Below are positions 24,329-33,529 of a DNA stretch of 64,000 nucleotides, piece after piece. The notes under the pieces were generated by a model. That model had not been told where the DNA came from and ran no database searches. It worked only from the letters and a program-made list of their open reading frames with translations. Both the position numbers and the translations under genes were made by a program. Each line of letters begins with the position of its first letter. Within the stretch, counting starts at the first letter, position 1. The stretch is from Microbacterium terrisoli (GTDB taxonomy: Bacteria; Actinomycetota; Actinomycetes; Actinomycetales; Microbacteriaceae): contig NZ_CP133019.1 of the NCBI RefSeq assembly GCF_030866805.1, forward strand, positions 1,798,001-1,862,000, written 5' to 3'.

Positions 24329-25321
24329 CTATCTGGCAGCAGCGGGTGCGGGCTCGGCGCTTGTGACGTCGGCCGCGGAATCGTCGGTGGGAGGCTCACT
24401 CACGTCGACGTAATCCGGGGTGTCCTGCGATTGTACAGCCCCGGAACCCCTCCATTCGCGTCCGAGTCGATATGGCGATGCTTCGAAGCCCGGATGCCGA
24501 CGCTTCTGGACGATCATGATGATGACGCCGACGATCACTCCGAAGATCGCGGCCCACACGTTCGTGCGCAAACCGAGGAACACGTCGCTGGGATCGATGC
24601 GGATCGATTCCCAGACGATGCGCCCGGCGCTGTACCAGATGAGGTACAGGCCGAACAGGCGGCCCCACTGCAGCCGAAGTCGGTTGCCCACCCACAGCAG
24701 GACGGCCGCACCCAGCAGGTTCCAGATCATCTCGTAGAGGAAGGTGGGGTGGAACAGCGTGCCCGGGGCGAGGCCTGCGGGGAACGCCGGGTTCGTGGAC
24801 TCGATCTGAAGTCCCCACGGCAGTGTCGTGGGCAGTCCGAACAGCTCGTGGTTGAAGTAGTTGCCCAGGCGTCCCATCGCCTGAGCGATGATCAGGCCCG
24901 GCGCCAGCGCGTCGGCGAAGCTCCAGAACTTGATGCCCGTCCAGCGGCAGCCGAGCAGCGCGCCGATGGCACCGCCGATCAGGGCGCCGTAGATGGCGAT
25001 GCCGCCCTCCCAGATGTACAGCGCCGAAAGTGGATCGCGGCCCGGGCCGAAGTAGAACGACCAGTGTGTGAGCACGTGATACACACGGGCGAAGATGATC
25101 GCAAGGGGCACAGCGATCAGGGCGATGTCGATGACGACCCAGGGTTCCGCGCCGCGTTTGGTGAGCCGGTGGTTGGTCAGCAGCGTCGCGACGATGATGC
25201 CGGCGATGATGCACAGAGCGTAGAAGTGGATGCGCAGCGGGCCGATGTCGAAATAGCTGACGGAGGGGCTCGGGATGCTGGCGAGCACGCCGTTGATCGC
25301 GCTGGCGGGGGCAAACGTCAT
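24329..25321 (-). CDS. lgt: Prolipoprotein diacylglyceryl transferase
   Basis: A 330-residue inner-membrane enzyme that attaches diacylglycerol from phosphatidylglycerol to the lipobox Cys of prolipoproteins. Seven hydrophobic segments are seen. The Lgt signature GRLGNYFNHELFG and the HPTFLYEMIWNL motif are present, as is the N-terminal HFYALCI region. The C-terminal 60 residues form a charged cytoplasmic tail. The ATG at 25321 follows TAGACT by 7 nt; this box overlaps the trpA stop codon. The trpA-lgt order is conserved in actinobacteria. Confidence 0.96.
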   Translation of the reverse strand: MTFAPASAINGVLASIPSPSVSYFDIGPLRIHFYALCIIAGIIVATLLTNHRLTKRGAEPWVVIDIALIAVPLAIIFARVYHVLTHWSFYFGPGRDPLSALYIWEGGIAIYGALIGGAIGALLGCRWTGIKFWSFADALAPGLIIAQAMGRLGNYFNHELFGLPTTLPWGLQIESTNPAFPAGLAPGTLFHPTFLYEMIWNLLGAAVLLWVGNRLRLQWGRLFGLYLIWYSAGRIVWESIRIDPSDVFLGLRTNVWAAIFGVIVGVIIMIVQKRRHPGFEASPYRLGREWRGSGAVQSQDTPDYVDVSEPPTDDSAADVTSAEPAPAAAR

Positions 25322-25328
25322 GAGTACG

Positions 25329-25334
25329 AGTCTA
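25329..25334 (-). promoter_or_regulatory. -10 box of leaderless lgt transcript overlapping the trpA stop
   Basis: TAGACT on the minus strand contains the trpA TAG stop codon (25334-25332) and ends 7 nt before the lgt ATG. TTGGC lies about 16 nt upstream as a possible -35. It would let lgt be expressed apart from the trp genes. Confidence 0.5.
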
Positions 25335-26117
25335 ACGTCGCGTACCGGCGGCCAACGCACGGGCCGTCTCGGCAAGGCCCGCCAGGCCGTGGTCTCGCAG
25401 CGATCGCACCAGGGCGGTGCCCACGATGGCGCCGTCGGCGTACCCGAGCACGCTGGCGACCTGGTCGGCGTTGGAGATGCCGATGCCGACGCAGAGCCGT
25501 TCGGCTCCGTGCGCACGCAGGCGCCCCGCGAGGGTGCGGGATGCCGCATCCACCTTCGCCCGCTCCCCCGTGATGCCCATCGTGGAGACCGTGTACACGA
25601 AGCCGGTCGTGTTGCGCACGATCAGGTCGAGCCGGGCGTCGGTGGATGTCGGCGCAGCGAGGAACACACGGTCAAGGCCGGTGCGGCGGCTGGCGGCGAT
25701 CCATTCAGGTGCGGAATCGGGGGTGATGTCGGGCGTGATCAGGCCCGCTCCCCCGGCGGCGGCCAGATCGTCGGCGAACCGGTCGACCCCGTACTGCAGC
25801 ACGAGGTTCCAGTAGATCATCACCAGGACGGGCACACCCGTGCGCTGTGTGATCTCGCGCACGGCGGGAAACAGGTCGTGGATCGTGAAGCCTGCCTGCA
25901 GCGACGCGTTCGCGGCTTCTTGGATGACGGTGCCGTCCATCACCGGGTCGGAGTACGGCGGGCCGAGTTCGAGGATGTGGGCGCCGTTCTCGGCGAGCGT
26001 GACGGCGGCCTCGACACTGGTGCGCAGGTCGGGGTAGCCGAGCGGCAGATACCCGATGAACACGCCGTTGCCGGTGGCGTGAGCGGCGTCGATGGCCTCG
26101 GCGATGCGCGACGTCAT
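25332..26117 (-). CDS. trpA: Tryptophan synthase alpha chain
   Basis: A 261-residue TIM barrel that cleaves indole-3-glycerol phosphate to indole and glyceraldehyde 3-phosphate; indole passes by tunnel to TrpB. The catalytic residues are Glu50 in ILELGPPYSDP and Asp61 in VMDGTVIQ. The family usually has LG(I/V)PFSDP, so the PPY variant is slightly unusual but leaves both acids intact. AGGAG lies 8 nt before the ATG. It follows trpB after 19 nt. Confidence 0.96.
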   Translation of the reverse strand: MTSRIAEAIDAAHATGNGVFIGYLPLGYPDLRTSVEAAVTLAENGAHILELGPPYSDPVMDGTVIQEAANASLQAGFTIHDLFPAVREITQRTGVPVLVMIYWNLVLQYGVDRFADDLAAAGGAGLITPDITPDSAPEWIAASRRTGLDRVFLAAPTSTDARLDLIVRNTTGFVYTVSTMGITGERAKVDAASRTLAGRLRAHGAERLCVGIGISNADQVASVLGYADGAIVGTALVRSLRDHGLAGLAETARALAAGTRR

Positions 26118-26136
26118 GCCGCCGTCTCCTGCTCGC

Positions 26137-27345
26137 TCAACCCGTCACTCCTTCGTCGTAGAGGCCGAAGTACCGCGCGGCCGTGTCCATGTCCTTGTCG
26201 CCGCGCCCGCTGAGGCTCACCGCGATGAGCGCATCCGGGCCGAGCTCACGGCCGATGCGCAGAGCTCCGGCGAGGGCGTGTGCGGATTCGATGGCGGGGA
26301 TGATGCCTTCAGTCTCGCTCAGCAGACGCAGCGCCTGCATGGCCTCGTCGTCGGTCGCCGGAATGTAGGAGGCGCGGCCGATCGATGCGAGCCACGCATG
26401 CTCGGGCCCGACACCGGGATAGTCCAGACCCGCCGAGATCGAATGCGATTCGATCGTCTGACCGTCGGCATCCTGCAGGACGAAGGTCTTCGCCCCGTGC
26501 AGCACGCCGGGCCGCCCGCGTTCGATGGATGCCGCGTGCCGCTCGGTGTCCACGCCGTCACCGGCGGCTTCGACGCCGTAGAGGGCGACACCGTCGTCGT
26601 CGAGGAAGGCGTCGAACATCCCGATCGCGTTGGAGCCGCCGCCCACGCAGGCGATGACCGCGTCAGGCAGCCGGCCGACCTCGCCCAGCAGCTGAGAGCG
26701 CGCCTCTTCGCCGATGACCTTCTGGAAATCGCGCACCATCGCCGGAAACGGGTGGGGCCCGGCCGCGGTGCCGAAGATGTAGTTCGTCGTCTCGACGCTG
26801 GCCACCCAGTCGCGGTACGCGTCGTTGATCGCGTCTTTCAGGGTGCGCGACCCCGTCGTGACCGGGATCACCTCGGCTCCCAGCAGTCGCATCCGAGCCA
26901 CGTTCAGCGCCTGACGGTGCGTGTCGACCTCGCCCATGTAGATCGTGCAGTCGAACCCGAACAGTGCGGCGGCCGTCGCGGTGGCCACGCCGTGCTGCCC
27001 GGCGCCGGTCTCAGCGATCACCCGCGTCTTGCCCAGGCGTTTGGTCAGCAGGGCCTGGCCGAGCACGTTGTTGATCTTGTGCGACCCGGTGTGGTTGAGG
27101 TCTTCTCGTTTGAGGAAGATGCGCGCACCGCCCGCGTGCTGTGCGAAACGTGGCACCTCGGTGATCGGCGAGGGGCGGCCCGCATACGACTGCAGCAGGC
27201 CCGTCAGCTCCGCCCAGAAGGCGGGATCGGCCACAGCGTGCTCGTACACCTCGGTCAGCTCGTCGATTGCCGCGATCAGCGATTCGGGCATGTAGCGCCC
27301 GCCGAATTCGCCGAAGAACGGTCCGTGGGCGTCCCGCAGACTCAT
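26137..27345 (-). CDS. trpB: Tryptophan synthase beta chain
   Basis: A 402-residue PLP enzyme that condenses indole with serine. The PLP Lys is in [14 protein letters not shown] (Lys90), and the phosphate-binding glycine loop is [10 protein letters not shown]. It opens with [13 protein letters not shown]. The ATG at 27345 shares one base with the trpC stop (TGATG); a GTG just before (27348) is the alternative. Translational coupling with trpC is therefore likely. Confidence 0.97.
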   Translation of the reverse strand: MSLRDAHGPFFGEFGGRYMPESLIAAIDELTEVYEHAVADPAFWAELTGLLQSYAGRPSPITEVPRFAQHAGGARIFLKREDLNHTGSHKINNVLGQALLTKRLGKTRVIAETGAGQHGVATATAAALFGFDCTIYMGEVDTHRQALNVARMRLLGAEVIPVTTGSRTLKDAINDAYRDWVASVETTNYIFGTAAGPHPFPAMVRDFQKVIGEEARSQLLGEVGRLPDAVIACVGGGSNAIGMFDAFLDDDGVALYGVEAAGDGVDTERHAASIERGRPGVLHGAKTFVLQDADGQTIESHSISAGLDYPGVGPEHAWLASIGRASYIPATDDEAMQALRLLSETEGIIPAIESAHALAGALRIGRELGPDALIAVSLSGRGDKDMDTAARYFGLYDEGVTG

Positions 27346-28142
27346 CACAGCTCTCCTGTCTGGACGGCCGGGCTCGCGCCCAGGAACGATCGCAGCGTTG
27401 CGACGGGGTCGCCGGTCACCAGCGCCTCGCCGATGAGCACCACGTCCGCACCGGCATCGCGATAATGCGCGACATCGGCCGGGGTGTGCACGGCGGACTC
27501 GGCCACCTTGACCGCGCCGACCGGAATGCGGCCGACCAGTCGGGCGAACAGGTCGCGGTCAAGCTCGAAGGTCGCCAGGTTGCGGGCATTGACACCGATC
27601 AGCCGAGCCCCGATGTCGGCGGCCCGCTCGATCTCGTCGGCGGAGTGGGTCTCCACGAGCGCGGTCATGCCCAGCTCACCGATCAGCGCGTGCAGGGAGC
27701 GCAGCACCTGCTGGTCGAGCGCGGCGACGATCAGCAGCACCAGATCGGCGCCGGCGGCACGCGCTTCGAGCACCTGGTACTCATTCGCGATGAAGTCCTT
27801 GCGCAGAACGGGCAGCGACACGGCGGATTTGACGGCTTCGAGATCTGCGATGCTGCCCTTGAACCGCCGCCCCTCGGTCAGCACCGAGATCGCCGAGGCA
27901 CCGCCCTGCTCGTAGAGGCCGGCCTGGTGCGCGGGGTCGGGGATCCTCGCCAGATCCCCGCGGGACGGACTGGCGCGCTTGACCTCGGCGATGATCTTGA
28001 CCCGGTCGGCGGGAGCGAGCGCCGCAAGCGCGGCGCGGGCGGAGGGCTGTGCCAGCGCGGCCTTCTCGATGTCGGCGAGGGGCCGCTCGAGGCGCCGCTG
28101 CGCCGCATCCTCCACCGCGCCGGCCATGAGGTCGGCGAGCAT
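27345..28142 (-). CDS. trpC: Indole-3-glycerol phosphate synthase
   Basis: A 265-residue TIM barrel that converts CdRP to indole-3-glycerol phosphate. The signature is [16 protein letters not shown], followed by [19 protein letters not shown] and the C-terminal [12 protein letters not shown]. It is not fused to TrpF, as is usual in actinobacteria. The ATG at 28142 lies 2 nt behind the stop of the small membrane gene. Confidence 0.96.
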   Translation of the reverse strand: MLADLMAGAVEDAAQRRLERPLADIEKAALAQPSARAALAALAPADRVKIIAEVKRASPSRGDLARIPDPAHQAGLYEQGGASAISVLTEGRRFKGSIADLEAVKSAVSLPVLRKDFIANEYQVLEARAAGADLVLLIVAALDQQVLRSLHALIGELGMTALVETHSADEIERAADIGARLIGVNARNLATFELDRDLFARLVGRIPVGAVKVAESAVHTPADVAHYRDAGADVVLIGEALVTGDPVATLRSFLGASPAVQTGEL

Positions 28143-28144
28143 GC

Positions 28145-28375
28145 TCAATGCTCTTTGGAGACGTACTTCGGGCCGTTGACGCCGTACCCCGCGCGGCGCA
28201 GGGCGTACCCGACGATGATCCCGATGACCATAAGGACGATGCATGTCCATACCAGCCACGGCACATCGAAGAAGAATGCACCGGTGCCGATGGCGAATGC
28301 GACCAGCATGATGATCACGGCGGTCCAGGCGGCCGGCGAGTGTCCGTGGCCGGGATCGGCGATGGGGTTGCTCAT
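28145..28375 (-). CDS. HGxxPAAW family small membrane protein
   Basis: A 76-residue protein whose N-terminus contains HGHSPAAW, the motif that names this actinobacterial family. Two hydrophobic segments follow (TAVIIMLVAFAIGTGAFFF and WLVWTCIVLMVIGIIVGYAL), and the C-terminus is hydrophilic (YGVNGPKYVSKEH). It is consistently found in the trp region just before trpC, but no function is established. AGGAG lies 4 nt before ATG 28375. Confidence 0.85.
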   Translation of the reverse strand: MSNPIADPGHGHSPAAWTAVIIMLVAFAIGTGAFFFDVPWLVWTCIVLMVIGIIVGYALRRAGYGVNGPKYVSKEH

Positions 28376-28423
28376 GGGGCTCCTTCGTAGTCGGGCGCGA
28401 CGATCCACGCCCTGCGGGCAAGT

Positions 28424-29023
28424 CTAGCGGGGGTCGTCGTCGCGGGTCGGATCGTCGCCGCGTGAAAGCTCGTCCCACGAATCGACGGCGTCCAGCGGTC
28501 CCGCACTCGCCCGCGGTGCCGCATCCGTGCGGTACTTGCGGCCGGTGGCCTGCCACCGGCGCGCGGTGACCAGGACGAACACCGCAGCCGCGCACAGGAT
28601 GACCCAGACGGCGATCGTGATGGCCGGCCACATCGTGGTGGTGACGGTGTCGACGAGCGCGGCCACCGCCGCATCGCCGGTGATGCCGGTCGCGTCGGTC
28701 ACTGTGCGTGCCACCGCCGACGTCGGGTGTTCGAAGGCGACCTGCGCCGCCAGGAACGCCTGTGCCACGCCGATGGCCAGCGCGATCACGCCGAACACAT
28801 AGCGCAGCACGAGGCCGACGATGGACAGAGCCACGCCCAGCGCGAGGACGGCCAGACCCAGTGGTGCGAGCACGGGAATGGCAACAGCACCGTTGACGGT
28901 GAGATCGTGAGCGGCGGCACCGGTCAGGCGCACGTGCAACCAGACCTGGGTCGACGACATCACACCGACCGCGCCGCACAGCACGATCACCACGACCGAG
29001 AGCTGGCGGGCGCGCGCGATCAC
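28424..29023 (-). CDS. Trp-region conserved membrane protein
   Basis: A 199-residue protein with four membrane segments, matching the actinobacterial trp-operon membrane protein family (Trp_oprn_chp). The first loop contains STQVWLHV and a conserved GxxAxP segment; the C-terminus is a charged cytoplasmic tail. Its role is unproven; transport or assembly in tryptophan metabolism is only inferred from its place. Its ATG overlaps the hisI stop by ATGA. trpE, which normally lies between these two genes, is missing. Confidence 0.85.
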   Translation of the reverse strand: MIARARQLSVVVIVLCGAVGVMSSTQVWLHVRLTGAAAHDLTVNGAVAIPVLAPLGLAVLALGVALSIVGLVLRYVFGVIALAIGVAQAFLAAQVAFEHPTSAVARTVTDATGITGDAAVAALVDTVTTTMWPAITIAVWVILCAAAVFVLVTARRWQATGRKYRTDAAPRASAGPLDAVDSWDELSRGDDPTRDDDPR

Positions 29024-29379
29024 GGGCGGCCCCCGGACACCGGCTCCAGGTCGTCGGCGTCGAAGCAGGTGCGGTCACCGGTGTGGCACGCAGCCCCGAC
29101 CTGCTGGACGCTGATCAGCACGGTGTCGCCGTCGCAGTCCAGGCGCGCGCCGCGGACGAGCTGGATGTGTCCGGAGGTGTCGCCCTTGCGCCAGTACTCG
29201 CCGCGCGAGCGCGACCAGAAGGTCACGCGCCCCTCGGTGAGCGTTCGACGCAGGGCTTCGGCATCCATCCAACCCAACATCAGCACTTCCCGCGTGTCCC
29301 ACTGCTGGATGACGGCCGGCACGAGGCCTTGGTCGTTGAACGCGACGCGCGCGATGCGCTCGTCGACGGAGCCGGTCAT
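29020..29379 (-). CDS. hisI: Phosphoribosyl-AMP cyclohydrolase
   Basis: A 119-residue zinc enzyme that opens the adenine ring of PR-AMP, the third histidine step. The active-site cysteines lie in [20 protein letters not shown] and DRTCF. The sequence [16 protein letters not shown] and [15 protein letters not shown] are family signatures. It is a separate protein, with HisE encoded elsewhere in the cluster. Overlaps of ATGA on both sides link it to hisF and to the trp-region membrane gene. Confidence 0.96.
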   Translation of the reverse strand: MTGSVDERIARVAFNDQGLVPAVIQQWDTREVLMLGWMDAEALRRTLTEGRVTFWSRSRGEYWRKGDTSGHIQLVRGARLDCDGDTVLISVQQVGAACHTGDRTCFDADDLEPVSGGRP

Positions 29380-30188
29380 GAGGTGCTTCCTTCCGTGTGC
29401 GCCGCCTGCGGCGCGGTGTATGGCGTGCGGCGCACGGGGACGCCGTCGGCGGCCAGTGCGGCTTTGACGTCGGCGATCGCGAGCTGACCCGAGTGGAACA
29501 CCGAGGCTGCCAGCACCGCATCCGCTCCTGCGTGCACGGCCGGGGCGAAGTGCTCCACCGCGCCTGCACCGCCGGACGCGATGACCGGCGCCGACGAGAT
29601 CTCGCGCATCAGGGCAATCAACTCGAGGTCGAAGCCATTCTTCGTGCCGTCGGCGTCGATGGAGTTCACCAGCAGTTCGCCGGCTCCCCGCTCGATCGCC
29701 TCGCGCGCCCACACCAGAGCATCCAGCGTCGTCTCCACCCGTCCGCCGTGAGTGGTGACCACGAACCCGGAATCGGCGACGTCGGAGCGCTTGACGTCCA
29801 GGCTCAGCACGAGCACCTGTGCACCGAATCGGTCTGCGATCTCATCGATCAGCTGGGGCCGTGCGATCGCGGCGGAGTTGACGCCGACCTTGTCGGCGCC
29901 CACGGCCAGCAGTCGCGCAACATCGTCCACCGTGCGCACTCCCCCGCCGACGGTCAGCGGGATGAAAACCTTCTCAGCGGTCTGGCGGACCACGTCGTAT
30001 GTCGTGGAGCGATCATCGACGGTGGCCGTGACATCCAGGAAGGTGATCTCATCAGCGCCCTGGACGAAGTACAGCTCGGCCAGCTGCACAGGGTCGCCCA
30101 TGTCGCGCAGATTCTGGAAATTCACACCCTTCACGACCCGGCCGGCGGCGACGTCCAGGCACGGGATGACACGGGTCGCGAGCGTCAT
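29376..30188 (-). CDS. hisF: Imidazole glycerol phosphate synthase cyclase subunit
   Basis: A 270-residue TIM barrel that, with HisH, forms imidazole-glycerol phosphate and AICAR. The catalytic Asp residues are in [15 protein letters not shown] (Asp12) and LSLDVKRSD. The C-terminal 10-15 residues are a hydrophilic extension. HisH and HisA are not in the window. The ATG shares one base with the hisG stop codon (TGATG). Confidence 0.97.
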   Translation of the reverse strand: MTLATRVIPCLDVAAGRVVKGVNFQNLRDMGDPVQLAELYFVQGADEITFLDVTATVDDRSTTYDVVRQTAEKVFIPLTVGGGVRTVDDVARLLAVGADKVGVNSAAIARPQLIDEIADRFGAQVLVLSLDVKRSDVADSGFVVTTHGGRVETTLDALVWAREAIERGAGELLVNSIDADGTKNGFDLELIALMREISSAPVIASGGAGAVEHFAPAVHAGADAVLAASVFHSGQLAIADVKAALAADGVPVRRTPYTAPQAAHTEGSTS

Positions 30189-31027
30189 CAGAGCCTCGCG
30201 GCGTCGATCGCGGTGACCAGGATCGCCCGCGCGCCCAGGGCGTAGAGACCGTCCATCACCTGGTTGACGGTCTTTCGCAGACTCATGACGCGCACGGCGA
30301 CCCACTCGGGGTCGCGCAGGGGCGAGATCGTGGGCGACTCGATGCCCGGGGCCAATGCGACGGCCTGGTCGACGAGCGCGGCGGGCAGGTCGTAGTCGAT
30401 GAGCACGTAGCGACGGGCCACCATGACACCGCGCAGGCGTCGCAGCAGTGTCTCGGTGCCGTCGGCGTCGTGAGGCCCGGCGATCACCACCGCCTCCGAC
30501 TGCAGCATGACCGGTCCGAACACCTCCAGGCCCGCCTGTCGCAGCGTCGTGCCGGTGGAGACCACATCGGCCACCGCGTCGGCCACGCCGAGATCGACCG
30601 CGGACTCCACGGCCCCATCCAGCGGCACGAGGTCCACAGCGATGCCCTGCGCGTCCAGGTACGAGTCGACCAGGCCGGGGTACGAGGTCGCCACGCGCAC
30701 GCCGTCCAGGTCAGCGACGTCGGAGAACCGGCCGGGAGGGCCGGCGAAGCGGAAGGTGGACTCGCCGAAGCCGAGCGATTCGATCTCTCGCGCCCGTCCC
30801 CGGGCGTCCAGCAGCAGGTCGCGACCGGTGATCCCGACATCCAAGGCACCGGATCCGACGTAGGTGGCGATGTCGCGCGGGCGCAGGTAGAAGAACTCGA
30901 CCCCGTTGTCGGGGTCGATCACGTGCAGGTCTTTCGTGTCGCGGCGGCCGGTGTAACCGGCCTCGCTGAGCATCTCGGTGGCAGTTTCAGCCAAGGATCC
31001 CTTGTTGGGGACGGCGATTCGCAGCAT
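30188..31027 (-). CDS. hisG: ATP phosphoribosyltransferase, long form
   Basis: A 279-residue enzyme for the first histidine step, joining ATP and PRPP. The sequence starts [20 protein letters not shown]. The PRPP-binding region is around [13 protein letters not shown]. The last 70 residues ([20 protein letters not shown]) form the ACT-like regulatory domain of long HisG, which gives histidine feedback inhibition without HisZ. The expected neighbour hisE lies 55 nt upstream. Confidence 0.97.
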   Translation of the reverse strand: MLRIAVPNKGSLAETATEMLSEAGYTGRRDTKDLHVIDPDNGVEFFYLRPRDIATYVGSGALDVGITGRDLLLDARGRAREIESLGFGESTFRFAGPPGRFSDVADLDGVRVATSYPGLVDSYLDAQGIAVDLVPLDGAVESAVDLGVADAVADVVSTGTTLRQAGLEVFGPVMLQSEAVVIAGPHDADGTETLLRRLRGVMVARRYVLIDYDLPAALVDQAVALAPGIESPTISPLRDPEWVAVRVMSLRKTVNQVMDGLYALGARAILVTAIDAARL

Positions 31028-31082
31028 GGAGTGTCTCTCTGATGGGCGCTGTGAGGTGCGCGGATTCTGGCGGGGGCCGGTG

Positions 31083-31346
31083 TCAGAGATGTCGGTACAC
31101 GTCCTGCAGGCTCAGCCCCTTCGCGATCATCATGACCTGGAGGTGGTACAGCAGCTGCGAGATCTCGGCGGCCGCGGCATCCGTCGTCTCGTACTCGGCG
31201 GCCATCCACACCTCGGCGGCCTCTTCGACGACTTTCTTGCCGATGGCATGGATTCCGGCGTCCAACTCTGCGACGGTCTTCGAGCCGTCGGGGCGGTCAG
31301 CCGCCTTCGCGGACAGCTCTACGAACAGAGAGTCGAACGTCTTCAC
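31083..31346 (-). CDS. hisE: Phosphoribosyl-ATP pyrophosphatase
   Basis: An 87-residue all-alpha MazG-fold protein that releases pyrophosphate from PR-ATP. The metal-binding acidic helix is [13 protein letters not shown], followed by [13 protein letters not shown]. The GTG start at 31346 lies 6 nt behind TACCCT, so this first gene of the his group is likely leaderless; GGGAGG directly abuts the GTG and is too close for a Shine-Dalgarno sequence. Confidence 0.95.
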   Translation of the reverse strand: MKTFDSLFVELSAKAADRPDGSKTVAELDAGIHAIGKKVVEEAAEVWMAAEYETTDAAAAEISQLLYHLQVMMIAKGLSLQDVYRHL

Positions 31347-31352
31347 CCTCCC

Positions 31353-31358
31353 AGGGTA
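31353..31358 (-). promoter_or_regulatory. -10 box of the hisE-led transcript
   Basis: TACCCT on the minus strand lies 6 nt before GTG 31346 in the 83-nt gap behind rpe. It would start the his-trp transcript. No attenuator-like run of His codons is seen. Confidence 0.4.
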
Positions 31359-31429
31359 TCGAATCCACGGGGCAGGTCCTCACCGCGTGACTCATGCTCG
31401 TCCGGCGAATGCGGCGAATCGGGCGCGCG

Positions 31430-32104
31430 TCAGTGCGTGCGGGTGGCTGCGAGCTGCCGCAGTGAGGCGATGGCGGTGGCGGGGTCCTGTGCGCCGAACA
31501 CCGCCGAGCCCGCGACGAAGGTGTCGGCCCCGGCTTCGGCGGCCTGCGCGATCGTGGATGCGGAGATCCCGCCGTCGACCTGCAGCCAGACCGCAGAACC
31601 GCGTCGGCGGGCCTCGTCGGTCAGCCGGCGCAGCTTCGGCATGGTCTCGGGCATGAACGACTGCCCGCCGAAGCCGGGCTCGACCGTCATCACGAGGATC
31701 TGATCGACATCGTCGAGGATCTCGAACAGCGGCTCGACGGGTGTCATGGGCTTGACGGCGACGCCGGCGCGGGCCCCGATGGCGCGCAGCCGGCGCGCCA
31801 GGGAGACAGGCTCGTTTGCCGCTTCGAGGTGGAAGGTGACCGATGCCGCCCCCTGTTCGGCGTACCCGGGCGCCCATCGGTCCGGATCATCGATCATCAG
31901 GTGCACATCCAGCGGGATGGGACTGGTCTGCTGGATGCGCTCGACCATCTGCGGCCCGAACGTCAGGTTCGGAACAAAATGGTTGTCCATGACATCGACG
32001 TGGACGAAGTCGGCGGTGCGGATGCGTTCGAGGTCGCGCTGCATGTTGACGAAGTCGGCGGCGAGGATGCTGGGGTTGATGCGCGGCGCGGCGGTGTGGG
32101 GCAC
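31430..32104 (-). CDS. rpe: Ribulose-phosphate 3-epimerase
   Basis: A 224-residue TIM barrel interconverting ribulose 5-phosphate and xylulose 5-phosphate in the pentose phosphate pathway. The signatures are INPSILAADF, HVDVMDNHFVPNLTFGP with a metal His and catalytic Asp, and VQVDGGI. GTG 32104 follows GATAAT by 7 nt; AGGGG also lies in that gap, so leaderless and SD-led translation are both possible. It follows rsmB after 57 nt. Confidence 0.96.
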   Translation of the reverse strand: MPHTAAPRINPSILAADFVNMQRDLERIRTADFVHVDVMDNHFVPNLTFGPQMVERIQQTSPIPLDVHLMIDDPDRWAPGYAEQGAASVTFHLEAANEPVSLARRLRAIGARAGVAVKPMTPVEPLFEILDDVDQILVMTVEPGFGGQSFMPETMPKLRRLTDEARRRGSAVWLQVDGGISASTIAQAAEAGADTFVAGSAVFGAQDPATAIASLRQLAATRTH

Positions 32105-32111
32105 GTCCCCT

Positions 32112-32117
32112 ATTATC
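32112..32117 (-). promoter_or_regulatory. -10 box of rpe
   Basis: GATAAT on the minus strand lies 7 nt before the rpe GTG. It is among the most A/T-rich hexamers in the region. No good -35 box was found. Confidence 0.45.
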
Positions 32118-32161
32118 GCGGTGCGTGTCGGCGTCCGCCTGCGCGACGCCTCGGCCCGCGC

Positions 32162-33529
32162 TCAGCGACGCTGCAGCAGCGTGATCGACATCGCGTCCGT
32201 GCCGTGACGGTGCGGCCACAGCTGCGCGCGGCCCGACCCGTCGGTGGGAACGGCCAGATCGATGGGGCGCAGGGCGACATCCTGTACGACGGCGCGCGCA
32301 TCGAGCTGCGCGACGGCGTCGCCGTGCCTGTGCAGGACGTCACCGACCACCGCCGCGGTCTCGGCGAGGTGCGGTGAGCACGTGACGTACGCGACGATGC
32401 CGCCTGGCGCCAAGGCCGCGATCGCGGCGTCGAGCAGTTCGGTCTGCAGGGCGGACAGGGCGGGGACGTCGCCGGGTGCCTTGCGCCACCGCGCCTCGGG
32501 CCGGCGTCGCAGAGCGCCCAGGCCGGTGCACGGTGCGTCCACGAGGATGCGGTCGTAGGCGCCGGGCGAGGATGCTGCGCGCTCGCGTCCGTCGGCTTCG
32601 CTGACCGGGATCTCGCCCGGCACCCCGGCCAGGGCGTGTCGCACCAGTCGAGCGCGGGCGGGCACGAGTTCGTTCGCCTCGAGCCGGGCGCCGTGTGCGA
32701 GCGCTTCGGCGGCGAGGATCGCCGTCTTGCCGCCGGGGCCCGCGCACAGATCGAGCCAGCGTTCGCCGTCGGCGACCGGACGGGCGCGGGTCAGCGCGAG
32801 GGCCGCAAGCTGCGACCCCTCGTCCTGTACTCGCAGCCGCCCGCCCGACGAGCGCACAAGCGGCCCGGGGTCGCCCGAGCCTGCCAGGAACCCGAACGGC
32901 GAATAGAGGGCTGCGGTATGACCCTCAGGGACGTCGGCGAGTCCCGGAAGGGCGGCCATCATGACGCGCGGTGCCGCGTTGTCGGCCGCCAGCAGCGCAT
33001 CCAGCTCATCGACGCGGCCCTCGGCGGCAAGTGCCCGGCGCAGCGCCCGGATCACCCACACGGGGTGCGCCGCGTGCAGTGCGAGTCGCTCGTCGTCAGA
33101 ACGTGCGGAGGATTCCACGCGGGCCATCCAGTCGCCGGGGGTGTCGCGGGACACCCGGCGCAGCACCGCGTTGGCAAATCCTGCGGCGGGCCTGCCTGCC
33201 GCGCCTCTCACGATCTCCACGGTCTCGTTGACAGCGGCGTGCGAGGCTATGCGCGTGGACAGCAACTGGTGCACGCCGACCCGCAAAGCGTCCAGCACGA
33301 CGGGGTCGATGCGGTCGGTGGCGCGGTCGGCGGCCGCGGCGATCACCGCGTCATACGTGCCCTGGCGGCGCAGCGTGCCGTAGGCGAGTTCGGTGGCCAG
33401 GGCGCTGTCGGCCGTCGAGAGGCCGGCGCGGGCGATGAGCTTCGGCAGCAGCAGGTTCGCATAGGCATCGTCGGCATGGACGGCACGGACCGTCTCGAAG
33501 GCGACCTCGCGCGCCGAGGGTGCGCTCAC
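32162..33529 (-). CDS. rsmB: 16S rRNA (cytosine-C5) methyltransferase RsmB
   Basis: A 455-residue enzyme that methylates C967 of 16S rRNA. Residues 1-135 are a NusB-like RNA-binding domain (AREVAFETVRAV, ELAYGTLRRQGTYDAVI). The C-terminal Rossmann domain has motif I LDLCAGPGGKTA, the catalytic Cys in VDAPCTGLGALRRRP and the second Cys in VAYVTCSPHLAE. The GTG start overlaps the fmt stop by GTGA. The fmt-rsmB pairing is conserved. Confidence 0.96.
   Translation of the reverse strand: MSAPSAREVAFETVRAVHADDAYANLLLPKLIARAGLSTADSALATELAYGTLRRQGTYDAVIAAAADRATDRIDPVVLDALRVGVHQLLSTRIASHAAVNETVEIVRGAAGRPAAGFANAVLRRVSRDTPGDWMARVESSARSDDERLALHAAHPVWVIRALRRALAAEGRVDELDALLAADNAAPRVMMAALPGLADVPEGHTAALYSPFGFLAGSGDPGPLVRSSGGRLRVQDEGSQLAALALTRARPVADGERWLDLCAGPGGKTAILAAEALAHGARLEANELVPARARLVRHALAGVPGEIPVSEADGRERAASSPGAYDRILVDAPCTGLGALRRRPEARWRKAPGDVPALSALQTELLDAAIAALAPGGIVAYVTCSPHLAETAAVVGDVLHRHGDAVAQLDARAVVQDVALRPIDLAVPTDGSGRAQLWPHRHGTDAMSITLLQRR

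Noticed and set aside
24259-24399. N-terminal extension of GltB by 47 residues
   Set aside because: It is proline- and serine-rich and unlike the family; ATG 24258 has a good ribosome site and places the nucleophile Cys at residue 30.
28376-28423. Trp leader peptide or attenuator before the trp genes
   Set aside because: No run of UGG codons with alternative hairpins is seen around 28376-29100.
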